From positions 65,004,546-65,068,545 of the forward strand of contig OY720344.1 in NCBI GenBank assembly GCA_963082975.1: DNA of 64,000 nucleotides. The letters are read 5' to 3'. This DNA is from Labia minor. Its lineage: Eukaryota > Arthropoda > Insecta > Dermaptera > Spongiphoridae. Below, in pieces: positions 47,240 to 59,627 of the stretch; the stretch's first letter is position 1, and each line of letters opens with the position of its first letter. The notes beneath the pieces are model-generated. The model made no database searches, was not told the DNA's origin, and saw only the letters and a list, made by a program, of their open reading frames with translations. The position numbers were made by a program, and so were the translations under genes.

Positions 47240-48780
47240 TCGTTTAATTTAGAAGTCATCAAAAGTCAAATTCGTGTAATAGCAATAAAGAATTAATTGA
47301 ATTTATTTTTTAATTAAGCTAATATTCAAAGAAGCCCTTGAACTCGTTGGCTTACTTTTATATTATCCAAAGGATTTAATTTAAAATAAAAAAAAATCCT
47401 TTTTTTTTATTTTTTTTTTAACAAAGATTCATTTTTAAATTTATTAAAATTCTTTGTTCCCTCGAACTCTAATATCCTATTATCTTGTTATATAAAATTT
47501 CGTTTTAAAATAATATGATATAGGTATTCAATACTATAAAGTTTAAATTCTTTATATTTTTATAATTACATGATGATTCCATTCAGAAAAAAATCAGAAA
47601 CATTTTGGCATATTTTCTTAGAACAATAGAGGAAGATATGTTTCCGTTTTTTCAAGAAATTGTGTTTTATTTGGGAGTGATTATAATAAGTCTCTCTCTT
47701 CTCTGGAGCAACGAATTCACCCAAATATATGCCAGTCTGCTGCATCACAACCAAGATATCACTCATCTCTCACCATTTGATAGTAAATATATATATATAA
47801 ACTTATATTCTAAATTTTAAAATATTTAAATATTTACTATAAATTATTATATAGTATATTATTAATTACTATATTTAATCTTTTAACAATTACTCACTAA
47901 ATCTTAATTATAGAAACTTTTATTATAAATTTTCCCATATATTATTAAATTGTATGATAGCATAGAAAATAAATTAATGTTTTTTAAATGTATTTTTATA
48001 TTTTAAAATTTGTCCCCATCTTCTAAGTCTCAACGTTTTCTTCTCTTATTCACAGATAGAAACAAAAACGTTTATATAAATTATTTAATTGACTTTTTCG
48101 ATTTTAAATTTGATGGATAAATTATTTTTAATTTAAAAACTAAATTATATATCTAATTTGTGTTGATATTTTATACACCGAAAAGTCTGGTATATATACA
48201 CATTTAAATTTTAATTTCATAGACTATTCTTATTTAAAAAAATAAATTTATAATTATCTTTTTTTCTTTCACTTATCATTTTGTTTCTAAAAATTGAGCC
48301 GATCCTCGACAAATGTAAAAACCACTCTTCTAAAAAAGTCCTTATCCATGAAATATATATGTTTAGTAAAAAATAAAGTAGTTAATAATTACTTTAACAT
48401 TCATTACAATAATTAGAGTTTAAAAGTCTGAATAGCTTGATTGAGAATTTGCATATCTCTTAAACCATCTGAAGTATACCTACTGTACTGTACTTGCTAG
48501 CACTTTTAGAGGAGAAATTTTCGAGTGCCTTTTTAATCTTTCAATGGTTGTCTTAAAATATTCTAATGTGTCTCTTGTAGTTATATACCATAAAAGTAAA
48601 AATGTTCAAATTCAATATAAACTTTTCATTTTGTAAAATGAATCTGTTATAGGAACCATCAATAAGCTCATTTTTTTCCTGAATTCTAATTTTTTCAATT
48701 TTTTTTTTTGAATTATTTTTATTATTTTTATAATTTGGAGTGTTTATTTGTTACTGTTTTCAATCTGAATTTAAATTTTG
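47240..48780. other. AT-rich DNA, no gene assigned
   Basis: A patch at 47620-47780 has lower AT content, with a minus-strand frame reading MSDILVVMQQTGIYLGEF, but it lacks good splice signals and I do not call it a gene. The rest is AT-rich unique DNA. Confidence 0.4.
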
Positions 48781-48814
48781 AAACATCAACAACACTATAG
48801 TGAGGTTAGAACTA

Positions 48815-49395
48815 GTAAAATGAGGGAATTAAAATTAGGAACATGGAATCTACGTAGTTTATATAAACCAGGGGCATTCAGAAATTTAATAATGGATTTA
48901 GATATATAGTTGCCTTACAGGAAATGAGGTGGGTGGGGGAAGGAAGGATTGATACTGGACAGTATATTTGCTTATATGGCGGATCTGAAAGTCATCAACG
49001 GCCTTTATTATTAGAAAAGCATTTATGGGCCAAAGAAAGATGAGGTCACCGGCGAATGGCGAAGATTGCATAACGAGGAATTGCATGAGCTCTATACATC
49101 TTCAGATATAGTTAGAATTATAAAATCGAGAAGGCAACGATGGGCAGGACACGTGGCTAAAAAGGAGAAAATAGAATGGAAAATAATATATTGGTAGGGA
49201 GACCGAGTGGGAAACGTCCTCTTGGAAGACCAAGGACACGGTGGGTGGATAATGTGGGAAAGGATGTGAGAGAGATGGGAGAGGGTAGGGACTGGAAGGT
49301 TGTGGCTCAGAATAGGAATACTTGGAGGGGTATGGTTGCTGCGGCCAAGAACTTTCGAGTTCCGTAGAGTCACAGAAATAGATATAGATAGATTT
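48815..49395 (+). pseudogene. internally deleted LINE: endonuclease start joined to ORF2 end
   Basis: Starts with ATG at 48821 and the apurinic-type endonuclease N-terminus MRELKLGTWNLRSLYKPGAF, then (after a frame break) LQEMRWVGEGRIDTGQY at about 48910-48966. At about 48990-49015 it jumps straight to the ORF2 C-terminal segment (IYGPKKDEVTGEWRRLHNEE) and continues to NFRVP and a stop at 49365. The endonuclease catalytic core, the whole reverse transcriptase and the linker are absent. A GATATAGATAGA tail ends it at about 49390. It shows the two ends of this LINE family. The endonuclease start resembles RTE-type elements. Confidence 0.88.
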
Positions 49396-49399
49396 TGTA

Positions 49400-51100
49400 A
49401 AATATATATATGATTTCAATCTATATTAATTAATAATAATAATAATTATATTAATAGACACATAATGTATTATTGGATAGTGGCTAAAATACAATTTGTA
49501 ATATTATAATATCTGGTATAAATTAAATCCATATTGGGAATTGAATATTAATTAATGCTATAGTAATAATATATAAGTAGCATTAGTCACTAAGCAAATT
49601 AATTGAAGCAAGGATCATTTTAACGTACCCAATCAATCAGGGTCCTGAAGATAATAAATTTAAACAATTTTTTTTCATATGTAATCATTACTAATGTATA
49701 AAATTTAATTATTGTTAGAATACGTAAACAAAACATTCTATTTAATAAAATTTTGAAAAAATTTAGAGAATTAGAAAAGGTGTGGTAAATATAAATTAAT
49801 TATTTCTATCTAAACTTGTTACTTATTTTTAATTAGGTACATTTTTATTTACAATAATTTAATACAGTATTTCAATATGTATGTATATATAATACACTTT
49901 AGTGCTTTTTTATGAGTATTTTTATGGATTCTTGAGCATGAGTTAGTTATTCTCACTCCGAAATTTTAACTGATTGTGAGTTAAAGATTATTATTATTTT
50001 ATTTTCAAAAACTTTTGAAATAATGTAATATATTATGGTTATTAAAAATGAAATAAAAATCTTAATTTAAGTTTAAATAAATTTTGAATAAAATAAATAA
50101 ACTGGAATCTTGATTTAAAGATAAAATGCGATTTTCATATTAAATTTATAATTTTATTTAAAAATAATTATTAAAACTTTTTGTGTCAAAGGATCAACGC
50201 ATTATTATTCTAAGGAATAGTCAATTGTATAGACCAGAAAAAAATTTGATATAAAACAATATACCTATATAACAGATGTATTGTTAAAGGATTAATGCAA
50301 GTAAGTATATAGTAGTAAATTCGATATCACTCAATCATTTATTTCATTTTTATTGTTTTATTGTATTTGTGGAATATCCACTTCAGTTTCGTTTATTTTA
50401 AGGTTGATATAACAATGAAATTATTTGTACAGTAATCCTATCTCGAGAATAATTGTAATAATTTAAACCACAAAACCAAAATAGTCAATACAATAAAAAT
50501 TAAATTTATTGTTTCTTTATAAGTGTCTTTACATGTTAAAGGTGTATTAAACAAGCACAAGGGTGCGACACTTACATTATATTTTCTGTTGATCGATTCT
50601 AATATATTAGAATTGTTATTGATATCGGAACGAGCATGAAACAAGAACATTTCATATGTATAACTCTTCACTTATATAATATAATAATATTCATATTAAT
50701 GTCAATTAAATATTATTTTTATAAAATATTTTATTTAATTTTCAATTTTTGATATTTATTTGTTTTAATTTGAAAAGATAAATAGAAAATATTTTATTAG
50801 TTACTTCTTTGTTCTATAATTAGTGATTAAAAATAATTAAATATTTTGTTTGGATATATAATATTAAAAGAATGTAATTTTACATTTTAATCATTCATAT
50901 GTTTAATCAGAATGGAATTTATATATTTTTACAAAACTTTCAATAATTTATTTTAATTAAAATTAATGTAAAAAACAGTAATTATAATAAAAAAATTTTT
51001 ATGATAAAAAAATAATCTGAATTTTAAATTTAAATATTTTTGTCTATTTAGATTAAATCAAATATTCCTTGTTAATGACAGGGTTTATTAAGTCGACTCT
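49400..51100. other. AT-rich unique DNA, no gene seen
   Basis: No supported gene or terminus. Confidence 0.5.
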
Positions 51101-51109
51101 AGCCTAGGC

Positions 51110-51346
51110 CAGGGCTTCTCAAAGTGGTTGGCCGCGGCCCTCTAGGGGGCCGTGGACTGTCCGCAGGGGAGCCGTACAATTTCGAAAAATGTGACACATA
51201 AATTATAATAATTAAATAAGGTCATTGTTAACATTAGTAAATGCATGTATTGACTAGTCAAAGTTTGCTTATAGAAATTGAAAATTATACATTTAAGTAA
51301 TCTAAAAAAAAGAGGACCGAGACTTCAAAAATTTGGAGAAGCACTG
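51110..51346. mobile_element. hAT-type MITE, 237 bp
   Basis: Ends CAGGGCTTCTCAAA and (mirrored) TTTGGAGAAGCACTG, flanked by a perfect 8-bp duplication GCCTAGGC (51102-51109 and 51347-51354). Non-coding. Subterminal GGCCGCGGCCC/GGGGGCC motifs. Confidence 0.92.
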
Positions 51347-51359
51347 GCCTAGGCGAGCA

Positions 51360-51696
51360 AGTGTTCTATTTTATGAGGGCTTTTCTTAACTTAAATTCGA
51401 TTAAATAAATAAATGAATTACAAATGCAAAATTAACTTTCTATTAATGTAATGTTATGTGTGCAGCAATTCCTTTAATTTTAATAGAACCGTTAATAAAC
51501 ATTTACAGGTTATAAATATAAATATTTGATTTTATATTTATAACTTGTAAAAATAGCTTTTATATCTCCTAATGTGAATTTACTATTTCCCTTTATTGTA
51601 ATATATATTATTTAATAATGTCTTTTGCATTCTGAACTACAATGTTTATAATATAAATTAATTATAAAAGTATTTATTTATTAAATAAAAAGTAGA

Positions 51697-51729
<33 letters not shown>

Positions 51730-52730
51730 TTAATATTTTATTTTGTTAACAACAGAAGATTTATATCGATAATATAAATCTTGAAGAGAAGTAAAGTTTA
51801 ATGGTAATGTAAATAAAAAGAAGAAAAATGTTCAGATTAATTTAAATAATATATTCCAACTGATTTTAAATACGAACTTGCAAATGTGATCCCTTGTTTA
51901 TTAATGAGTATAAAGTTTTCATTCTGTAGTTTGAAGAAGCTAAACGTACATCTGTTAAGGACAGTTGAGTGGAAAGAAAATAATGAAGGGTGGAAAAACA
52001 GAAAAAGTGAAGCTCAAGAAGCAAGAAAAGTCTTGCAGAATGTGGGTGTATGGGTAAAGAAAAGGAGAAGGGGAAAGGGTGTCTGTAAAGAGTGAGGAGG
52101 TGGTTTAAAAAAGGAGGAGGTAGAAAAGTAAAGACGAGAAGAGTTGGAGGAAATCTGGTTAGCGATGATTTTATTTTCGAATTCAATTAAACTAATTGCT
52201 AAATGTTGAAGAGACGAAGAGGTGGAAGATGGGTGGAGAGGGTGTGGGTGTAGAAATGGGGTGAGTTTGGTTTGTCATGACGGTAAGGGAAACTTTTCTC
52301 TGTAATAAGATTCGATCTGATTTCGATGGTCAGCATTTTATATAATTAAAACTTGCAAACAACTTTCCAAGTGCCAACTGTCTATTCAATGTATTTAAAT
52401 ATTGAAATAGTTTACTTTTCGATGCCGTTTCGGGAAATGGTAGGTTTGGAAATTCATTTAATTTTCCTTCATTATAATTAAAACATAAAAGTAACAATAT
52501 ACAAATATATAAATATCATAAAATAGTTTAGTTTAATGTTTTTTTAACTCAAAATTCAAAAACTGATTAAAAGCAGAATATGAAGAAAGTATTGAATTAA
52601 TAATAATTAAACAAATAAATTCAGACTTTCCCTATATTTTAGGCTCCTATGAATTCATTTCACTTCATTTTACTATTAGTTTACAAACTCTAAAAAGATT
52701 AAATTATAATATAACTTATTTCTCTAACTT
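51360..52730. other. AT-rich DNA, no gene assigned
   Basis: (AT)n at about 51700-51722. A purine-rich stretch at about 51960-52260 gives long but low-complexity frames on both strands that I do not accept as coding. Confidence 0.45.
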
Positions 52731-52733
52731 TAT

Positions 52734-52980
52734 TACTATCTCGCCTGAGATAGTATTGCGATCACAAAAATTTTCGATATTGAGATTTTGATGTTTTTAT
52801 ACGTTTTGAAGGTTCCTGAATCATTTTCACTATGATTGGGAAAAATGTGTGTGAATATGTGTATGTATCTGAGTATGTATGTATACAAGATTACGCAAAA
52901 ACGGTTTGAGCTAGAATCATGAAATTTGGTAGATGGGCATTATTCAAAATTCGTAGTTTTCTATAAACTTTTTATTTTAA
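52734..52980 (-). repeat. repeat family X, copy X5, inverted and truncated
   Basis: Begins at its terminal palindrome TACTATCTCGCCTGAGATAG and runs on the minus strand to about the middle of the family (TTTTCTATAAACTTTT), then meets the start of X6. The pair is head to head. Confidence 0.8.
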
Positions 52981-53002
52981 TTTATAATTTATAATTAATT
53001 AG

Positions 53003-53605
53003 CTGGAGTGTCTCCACTCGACTATCTCGCAATTTAAATTGGATTAAATAACATAATATATTATATTTAAATTAAATTTAATTAATTATAAATTTTAAAT
53101 TAAAATTAATAGATAATATTTATTAAACCAACGCATGTTTGGCTCTTTGTTGATGGCACCACGTCACGTGTTCGCGCGTGAGATTTGCAGTGTTAAAAAA
53201 TTAGTTCTGGTACTTTCAGCGATTCAATCAAGCTAAAATTCTATATATAGCAGTTTTATACAATTTTTAATCATGTGAAAAATTATCAAACATATATCTT
53301 TATTTTTACGGTCACTTCAGAGGAAAAAAAATCAAAACGTTGTAGGTAATGACCCTCTTCAGGTTGAGCTACATTTCTCAAAAGTTGATAGAAAACTATG
53401 AATTTTGAATAATGCCCTGCACCAAATTTAATCATTCTAGCTTAAACCGTTTTTGCGTAATCTTGGTTACATACATACACACACACACACACATTTTTCC
53501 CAATCTTGGTGAAAATGATTCAGGAACCTTCAAAACGTATAAAATCATCAAAATCTCAACATCGAACATTTTCGTGATCGCAATACTATCTCTGGCGAGA
53601 TAGTA
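53003..53605 (+). repeat. repeat family X, full-length copy X6
   Basis: 603 bp, the most complete copy. The 5' end CTGGAGTGTCTCCACTCGAC folds into a small hairpin. Then come an AT-rich block, GGCACCACGTCACGTGTTCG, TACTTTCAGCGATTCAATCA, an internal (AC)n microsatellite at about 53477-53492, and the 3' palindrome ACTATCTCTGGCGAGATAGT with a stem of 7. There is no open frame beyond chance and no target duplication that I can find. Confidence 0.82.
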
Positions 53606-53910
53606 CAAAATCAAAAGGTTGCAAGTAATGACTCTCTTCCGGTTGGGCTACATTTCTCAAAAGTTGATAGAAAACCACAAATTGTGAATAATCCCCATGA
53701 ACCAAATTTCATGATTCTGGCTCAAACCGTTTTTGCGTAATCTTGACTACATACATACACACATACAAGCACACACACACACATTTTTCCCAAACAGACA
53801 TTTTTCTCAACCTTAGTGAAAATGATTCAGGAAGCTTCAAAACATAAAAACATCAAAATCTCGTCATCGAAAATTTTCGTGATCGAAATACTATCTCAGG
53901 CGAGATTGTA
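53606..53910 (+). repeat. repeat family X, copy X7, tandem partial
   Basis: Follows X6 directly with no spacer and starts mid-family (AAAATCAAAAGGTTGCAAGT). It has its own AC microsatellite and ends CTATCTCAGGCGAGATTGTA. Tandem joining of a truncated copy to the 3' end of another is typical of Helitron-like elements. Confidence 0.8.
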
Positions 53911-53914
53911 AAAA

Positions 53915-54051
53915 ACAATTGACTTCAAATCTAAACATAAACTAATAAAAAATCATATTAAAATTTTACTGTTAACAAAAGGAGTACGGCTTATTAGATG
54001 GTATATAAAAAAGAAAAAATGCTGATGACTTAGGTATCAGGTCTTTAACTC

Positions 54052-54085
<34 letters not shown>

Positions 54086-54810
54086 CGAGTTCATCTGTCA
54101 AGTAATGTAGCTAGAATTAACCAAACAACGGCTTTTCGTCAAGGAAATCTAATTAAACAACCAAACGTCGTTTGCAAAATAATCTGATTAAAACTACCTT
54201 CATCAATCAACATTAGATAACGACTTTAGAACATTTATTTGATTTTATGATAGTTTCTAGTTAGACTATCAATAATAAATATAGTATAATACATATATTT
54301 ATATTGATACAAGAAATTAATAAAAAATCAAAAACATTATTTATTATTTTGAATCTGTTTTATTATTTTATTTGTAAATTTTATATACTTAATAAATTAA
54401 TAAACTAATAAAATATTATTTTTATAAGGAAGGGGAAATTAATTTTCTCTCATTGCTAAAGCTGAATATTCCATTTCTATTAGGGGGGCTTTATTATGAG
54501 AACTAGCTAATCGGAATCGTTTTGGCAAAGTAATAGTAGTATTGCTAATATTAACACTAATGCACTCATCACAAACTGCATAAATTACACGAAGAGAGAA
54601 ACTTTCTAAACGATATTCCCTTTATCCAACCGAATTCAAATGCACAAATCCACAAATTATGTATTACAAAAATATTAAATATGTAATTATTTAAAAATTT
54701 AAGAAAATATATTATTTCATATGTTTTGATTAATTTCTGTTTGTTAATTATTGTCAATTCAAAGATGTGAACACTTAAACAATAATATCAAGAAGTCTGC
54801 AAAATGAATA
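53915..54810. other. AT-rich DNA, no gene seen
   Basis: (AT)n at about 54055-54087. No gene supported. Confidence 0.5.
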
Positions 54811-54818
54811 GTTTAGAT

Positions 54819-55113
54819 TAGTGATTCTCAACCTGGGCGATATCGCCCCCTGGAGGGCGATCGACATCTTAAAGGGGGCTTGACTATACGATTTTGTGGG
54901 GCGAAATCATTTTCAACTCTAAAAAAAGGTAAGATGATTTTGCGAACAGGTTCTGAAATTCGATTTTTCAATATGGCTCTAAGTATCACCTAGTGTACCT
55001 ACCTTATATTAGGGATTATCATGCAATTTTTTTCTATAAAAATTTATAGGGGGCGAATTAAGAAGCGGGTTTTACAAATGGGTCGATGGATCGAAAAAGG
55101 TTGAGAAACACTG
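54819..55113. mobile_element. hAT-type MITE, 295 bp
   Basis: The left end TAGTGATTCTCAACCT and right end AGGTTGAGAAACACTG are inverted repeats, with the first base of the left end mutated from C. Perfect 8-bp duplication GTTTAGAT (54811-54818 and 55114-55121). GGGGGCGA motifs occur inside. Non-coding. Confidence 0.9.
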
Positions 55114-55138
55114 GTTTAGATGAACTGAAACCCTCTAT

Positions 55139-55630
55139 TTTTACCGACCCACTATAGGAAGGGAATGTATTGTTTTCACACCAAATTTCACATGTGGAGA
55201 TTTTTACATATCTCCACGAATCATGCATTTTCTTAACAGAAAAAAGTATTTTTAGCATGATGTCTGTCCGTCCGTCTGTTTCCGTATAGACGTGTATAGC
55301 TTGAACAGCTGAACGGATTTTGATAATATTTGGTATATTTTCTTAATGCATCAGTAGCATGAATTCATTAACTTTTGGCATATATCAGGAAACTGGAAGT
55401 GGCAGTTTATAAAGTTTTAATTTTATATTCATTGTCAGAAAATATTTCACTTAAAATATAGTATTGATAAATAATTGATTAATTGAACTAAAAAAATAAA
55501 ATCTAAGATAATATAATTTAGTCATTTTAATTCATGTTTTAAAAATATTTTTTTTTATATACTTTATATAATATATATATAATGTTGTTTGGAAATTAAT
55601 TTATTTCGAATCTTCCTAGGGTTTGTTTTA
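55139..55630 (-). repeat. repeat family B, copy B2
   Basis: Same structure as B1: TTACCGACCCACTATAGGAA start, short TCCGTCCGTCTGTTTCCG microsatellite at about 55265-55283, the B-specific segment TTGTCAGAAAATATTTCACT, and an end near TTATTTCGAATCTTCC. The 14-mer CCCTCTATTTTTAC flanks the region on both sides (55131-55144 and 55658-55671). Confidence 0.75.
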
Positions 55631-55931
55631 TTTCCTGGGTCCTAAACCAATGTCTGGCCCTCTATTTTTACACCAGTGCCATAGATACAGTGTATTAATA
55701 CTATATAAATGAAATATGTTAATATTATTAAGATTATTTTAAATTAGTAAGTTTATTATATAATAATTACTTACTTACATAGATGAAGTTTAAGAAAACG
55801 TAAAAATTTTAATAACCAATAATCACACTTCGTTAATAGTTCAATGTTGCTTCACCACCAATGATACATTGTTTTTTTATAAGTCGAAAGTTTCTGATCA
55901 ATTTTAATTATCTAGTTATCTATTATCTTCT

Positions 55932-56838
55932 TCTATATATATAAAAGGCAATGTCTGTGTGTCTGTGTGTCTGTCAAATACTCAAAAACTACCCGTCCGA
56001 TTACGGTGAAACTTTCAGGGATTGTTGTGGGCATCCCAGGGAAGGTTTTAGTATAGTTAAATCCAAAATTAATTTATCCAAAATTAATTTAATTAGTAAT
56101 ATTTTGGTAAAAGTCTGTAGCGTCACAAAACTATCGACAGATGGCGCTACATAAAAACTTAAACATTCAAATATTTTTAATTTTTTTTAAACTGTCAAAA
56201 ATAACAGTTGTAATAAAAATAGAAATATAAATAACAATGTAAGTAAAATATTGAATCGTTTTACTTATATTGTTTCAATTATTGTTTGAATATTTATTAA
56301 ATTTATATATAGATTTATTAATTATAATTATTCCATTTACTTTCTTCAAATATATATAAATATTTTTAATTTTATTTTATTTGTAATATATATGTAAGAC
56401 CAGGCTGTGACGTCATGAATGGCTGAGTGACGTCATATAATTTTAAATTAAGAAATATTCGTGGAGATATGTAAAAATCTCCACATGTGAAATTTGGTGT
56501 GAAAACAATACCTCCCTTACTATCGTCGGTCGGTAAAAAATAAAAATAAAAATGTAATAATAAAAAATAAAATTTCAATTATATTAATTTAATAAATTAT
56601 TATTATTATTATTATTATTTTCACGTATTAAACGGTATATTATTATTATTATTATTATTTGTAATAATTCCAATAAAAATAAATAAAAATAAAAACCAAA
56701 AAAAAGTGCAATTAAAACTAAAATTTCAATTATATTCATTTAATACATTATTATTATTATTATTAAGTGTTCAGTTATCATATACGTAGATATGTATACA
56801 GACACACATGCAAAAGCGAAGCTTTTCCGGGTCTGCTA
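55932..56838 (+). mobile_element. Helitron, non-autonomous, with nested family A piece
   Basis: Starts TCTATATATATAAAAGGCAA and then has a TGTGTGTCTG microsatellite and CAAATACTCAAAAACTACCC, a 5' region known from many arthropod Helitrons. The 3' side has the hairpin AAAAGCGAAGCTTTT (56813-56827) followed by CCGGGTCTGCTAT, where CTAG is expected, so the last base has probably changed. A family A fragment lies inside (56350-56538). The inner (TTA)n runs at 56594-56660 and 56748-56765 expand it. No Rep/helicase coding sequence. Confidence 0.7.
56350..56538 (+). repeat. repeat family A fragment
   Basis: Holds the AGGCTGTGACGTCATGAATG segment with two TGACGTCA sites (56408-56415 and 56428-56435), then jumps to the right-end module (TTTGGTGTGAAAACAATACC) and ends CGTCGGTCGGTAAAAA. 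The microsatellite centre is deleted. Confidence 0.78.
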
Positions 56839-56924
56839 TTATTATAATAGGCGTTTACTTCGTCATTATTATTAAACATTCGTTTTAATCGTTATCATGT
56901 TTTATACATATATATGTAAAATAA

Positions 56925-57330
56925 AGAGCCACAAATATTGGGAAACATCCGGTGGAAGACCAAAGATCAAGGTGGGTGGACAATGAAAGAAGGGACATGG
57001 GAGAGATGGGACAGGGTAGGATTTGGTTGTAGCTCAGGATAGGGACTCTTAGAGAAAAATGGATGCTGCGGCTAAGAACTTTCGAAAACTGTATAGACAC
57101 AGAGTTAGATAAATATAACATTCACATATAATTAATTTACTGATTTTATTAAAATATATTTTCCAAGAAAACAAATATATATCTTATCTACTTATACTGA
57201 TTGAAACAAAATGGATGAAAACCTTTTACATACAGACTTTCAACCAAATACTATGTATCACTCGGGGGTACAGGGGGCGGAGCCCCCGTCTAGGTGTGAA
57301 GAGCGCCTGGAAGGCGCTCGGAGCAGCTAG
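56925..57330 (+). mobile_element. Helitron 3' end carrying a LINE 3' end
   Basis: 56925-57110 is a decayed copy of the LINE C-terminal region and stop (GAAACATCCGGTGGAAGACC to AAGAACTTTCGAAAACTGTA), with a TTAGATAAATA tail. It is followed by about 150 bp shared with the 8339 Helitron end (TGATTGAAACAAAATGGATG), then the hairpins GGGGGCGGAGCCCCC and GAGCGCC/GGCGCTC, and CTAG at 57327-57330 before T. The 5' end of this Helitron is not identified. Confidence 0.82.
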
Positions 57331-57334
57331 TAAT

Positions 57335-57855
57335 AAATATTGTATAAATAATGTTAGTTTTAGATAATATTACATGTATGATATATAGAATTTAATTAAT
57401 CTGACTTAAGAAAGTGATCAACAAGTCTTCGAGAGAGGAAAAACAACTAATCTAGAGTTGATTTGGTCTATTTTAAGTGTCTTTGATACCACTCACTGTA
57501 TTAAACCCTTTATGAGATGAACATGAGAATGTTGTTCTTTTTCCCTCTCTTCTTTCTTGTCAAAGACAGATAACTTGTTCAATATCGTTAAAGAAACTTC
57601 TTTAATCTCCAATAACTCCATATGACAATCGCACAAAAACAAACTAATCTCTTAAAATATATATCGTAAAAAAGTCAAATTAATATATATATATATATAT
57701 ATATATACTATATATGAATTTGAGAAAGTTTAATTTAAAAGAAAAAAAATATTTTCGTAATTTTTATTTTTTCCAAAAATGTGAATACATTAGTATAAAT
57801 GTTCTAAAATCTGATTTAAATAAACTCTAGTATAGAAATAGATAATTAATGATAT
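57335..57855. other. AT-rich unique DNA, no gene seen
   Basis: (AT)n at about 57684-57708. Nothing else recognised. Confidence 0.5.
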
Positions 57856-57863
57856 CATTATTG

Positions 57864-58959
57864 CAGTGGCGCAACCAGATCCTGGGGAGGGGGGGTTTTT
57901 GACTAGCCGCTCCACCACCACCTTCCTTTGGCGGGGTTCCTCCCCCCCACCGGGCTCCCTAAGACAAATTTTCATTAAGATTTTTTTTTAAATTTAAATA
58001 TTTAAAAAAGTTTTGTAAATGAAAGAAAATTTTACAAAATTTACAAAATTTACAAATTTACAAATTTTACACATTTTACAAAATCTGGCAAAAAAATTTA
58101 ATTTTGTATTTTATTTACTCGTATTCACAGTTTTAGAAAGAAAATATTTTTTCCCATCTATAAGTAGATCATTTTAGCTTTCCTCATGGAATGAGGATAG
58201 CTTATACGATGATCGGATAATTTTGAAAAATTTTGCTCCGAGATTTTTTGAGATCTCCACTTTTCAGACGGTTCTGAATCCAACTGCAAAAAAATTTTTT
58301 GATGCGGCTGGCAGTCTGTTACCGAGATTACGTCTAAACGAAATGAGATATTGTCTTGAAATTTGATATTTAGATGGTTTTTTTTAATGATGGGCGCGCG
58401 CGCGTGGATTGGATTGTTTTGGGACAAGATCGGCCATAAGTATGGGTAGTTTAAAGAGATGTCAAAACACATTTTATTGGTTTTCCCAATAAATACCGAT
58501 TATTATGAGAATTATCATACCGTATTAATTTTATAGGGAATCAAATTTACTAAAAGTTTCATTATATTCATTTTTACCTTTAGAAATATTTAGAAATATA
58601 GATTTTATGTGAGCGAACTGAAGCTCCCGAACCCCCCCCCCCCTCAGGGGCCCCTCCACCGCCTCATCACTGGCTACGTGAAAAAACGAAATTCGATTTT
58701 AATATATATAAACAAATAAAAAAAATTTACCTTTTCAGTTATGAGATCAACTATTTCTTTATTGTCTTCTTCACTTAATTTAATTTCTGTTAAATTTTTT
58801 TTTTTTTAAATAAAAAGAAGGATTTATATTTTTTCTTTTCTATTTGTAATATAGTACATTATGTACTGTACATAATATATACTATATAGCAATTTGATTT
58901 TTTTTTCTCTCCTGGGGGGGAGGGTTTAAACCATAACCCCCTCCCTGGTAACGCCACTG
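57864..58959. mobile_element. hAT-type element, 1.1 kb, non-coding
   Basis: Ends CAGTGGCGCAACCA and TGGTAACGCCACTG are inverted repeats. Perfect 8-bp duplication CATTATTG (57856-57863 and 58960-58967). The ends are followed inside by G-rich and C-rich tracts (57886-57896, 58634-58645 and 58911-58921). A 104-codon minus-strand frame (58472-58158) has no transposase features that I can recognise. A CGCGCGCGCG run lies at 58394-58404. A deletion derivative of an autonomous hAT is the likely origin. Confidence 0.9.
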
Positions 58960-59230
58960 CATTATTGATAAGTTTATTTCATATTGCCATTTTCAAAATT
59001 TGATAACATTTAATATAGTTATTATATGTTGCTGTTTTTCCCTACTGTGGAGGGTGAAAGAAAGATAAAGGATTTATTCTTCGTAACTCCATGGCCCATA
59101 TTGGAAGATTTTTTAGCTTTATATATCAATCAGGTAAACCTTTATTCTGGAAAACATAAGATTCCCTTTTTTCTTTGTAATTATTCTTGTCATAATATTC
59201 CTCTGAAACGTTCATTTATAAATGAATGAT

Positions 59231-59627
59231 GAATTGATCAACTTTTGGTGTATATCCGGAAACCGGAAGTGGTAGTATTACCGATCGACGATAAGAAGGG
59301 AAGGGTTATTTTCAAACCAAATTTCACATGAGAAGATTTTTTACATATCTCCACGAATCATGTTGTTTATTTCTCTGGAAAAATCTTCATTAGTTTTTTC
59401 TTAATTTAAAATTATATTTCGTCACCCAGCCCTTTATGACGTCACAGCCAGCGCCTCCTTATATATTATAAATAAAATAAAATTAAAAATATTTATGTTA
59501 TATCCATATCTGTTTTTATTGCATTAATAGATTTACATTTAAATTATTTGAAATTGTTTATGTAGCTGGAAATTAATTTATTTCCACCCGTGGGTCGGTC
59601 CTGTGCCTGGCCACAGGTCAACTTATT
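59231..59627 (-). repeat. repeat family A, copy A4, truncated
   Basis: Starts mid-family (TGAATTGATCAACTTTTGGTG) and runs to the CCACAGGTCAACTTATT end. The second module (ATCGACGATAAGAAGGGAAG) and the pair TTTCGTCAC/TGACGTCA are visible. The microsatellite and the outer end unit are missing. Confidence 0.75.

Noticed and set aside
47566-47820. Opposing frames of 66 and 71 codons
   Set aside because: One has a plausible short peptide, but no splice sites or recognisable domain support either.
51866-52186. 106-codon minus-strand frame and its plus-strand partner
   Set aside because: Purine/pyrimidine-rich sequence gives long open frames on both strands by composition.
58158-58472. 104-codon minus-strand frame
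   Set aside because: Inside a non-coding hAT derivative. No transposase signature seen.
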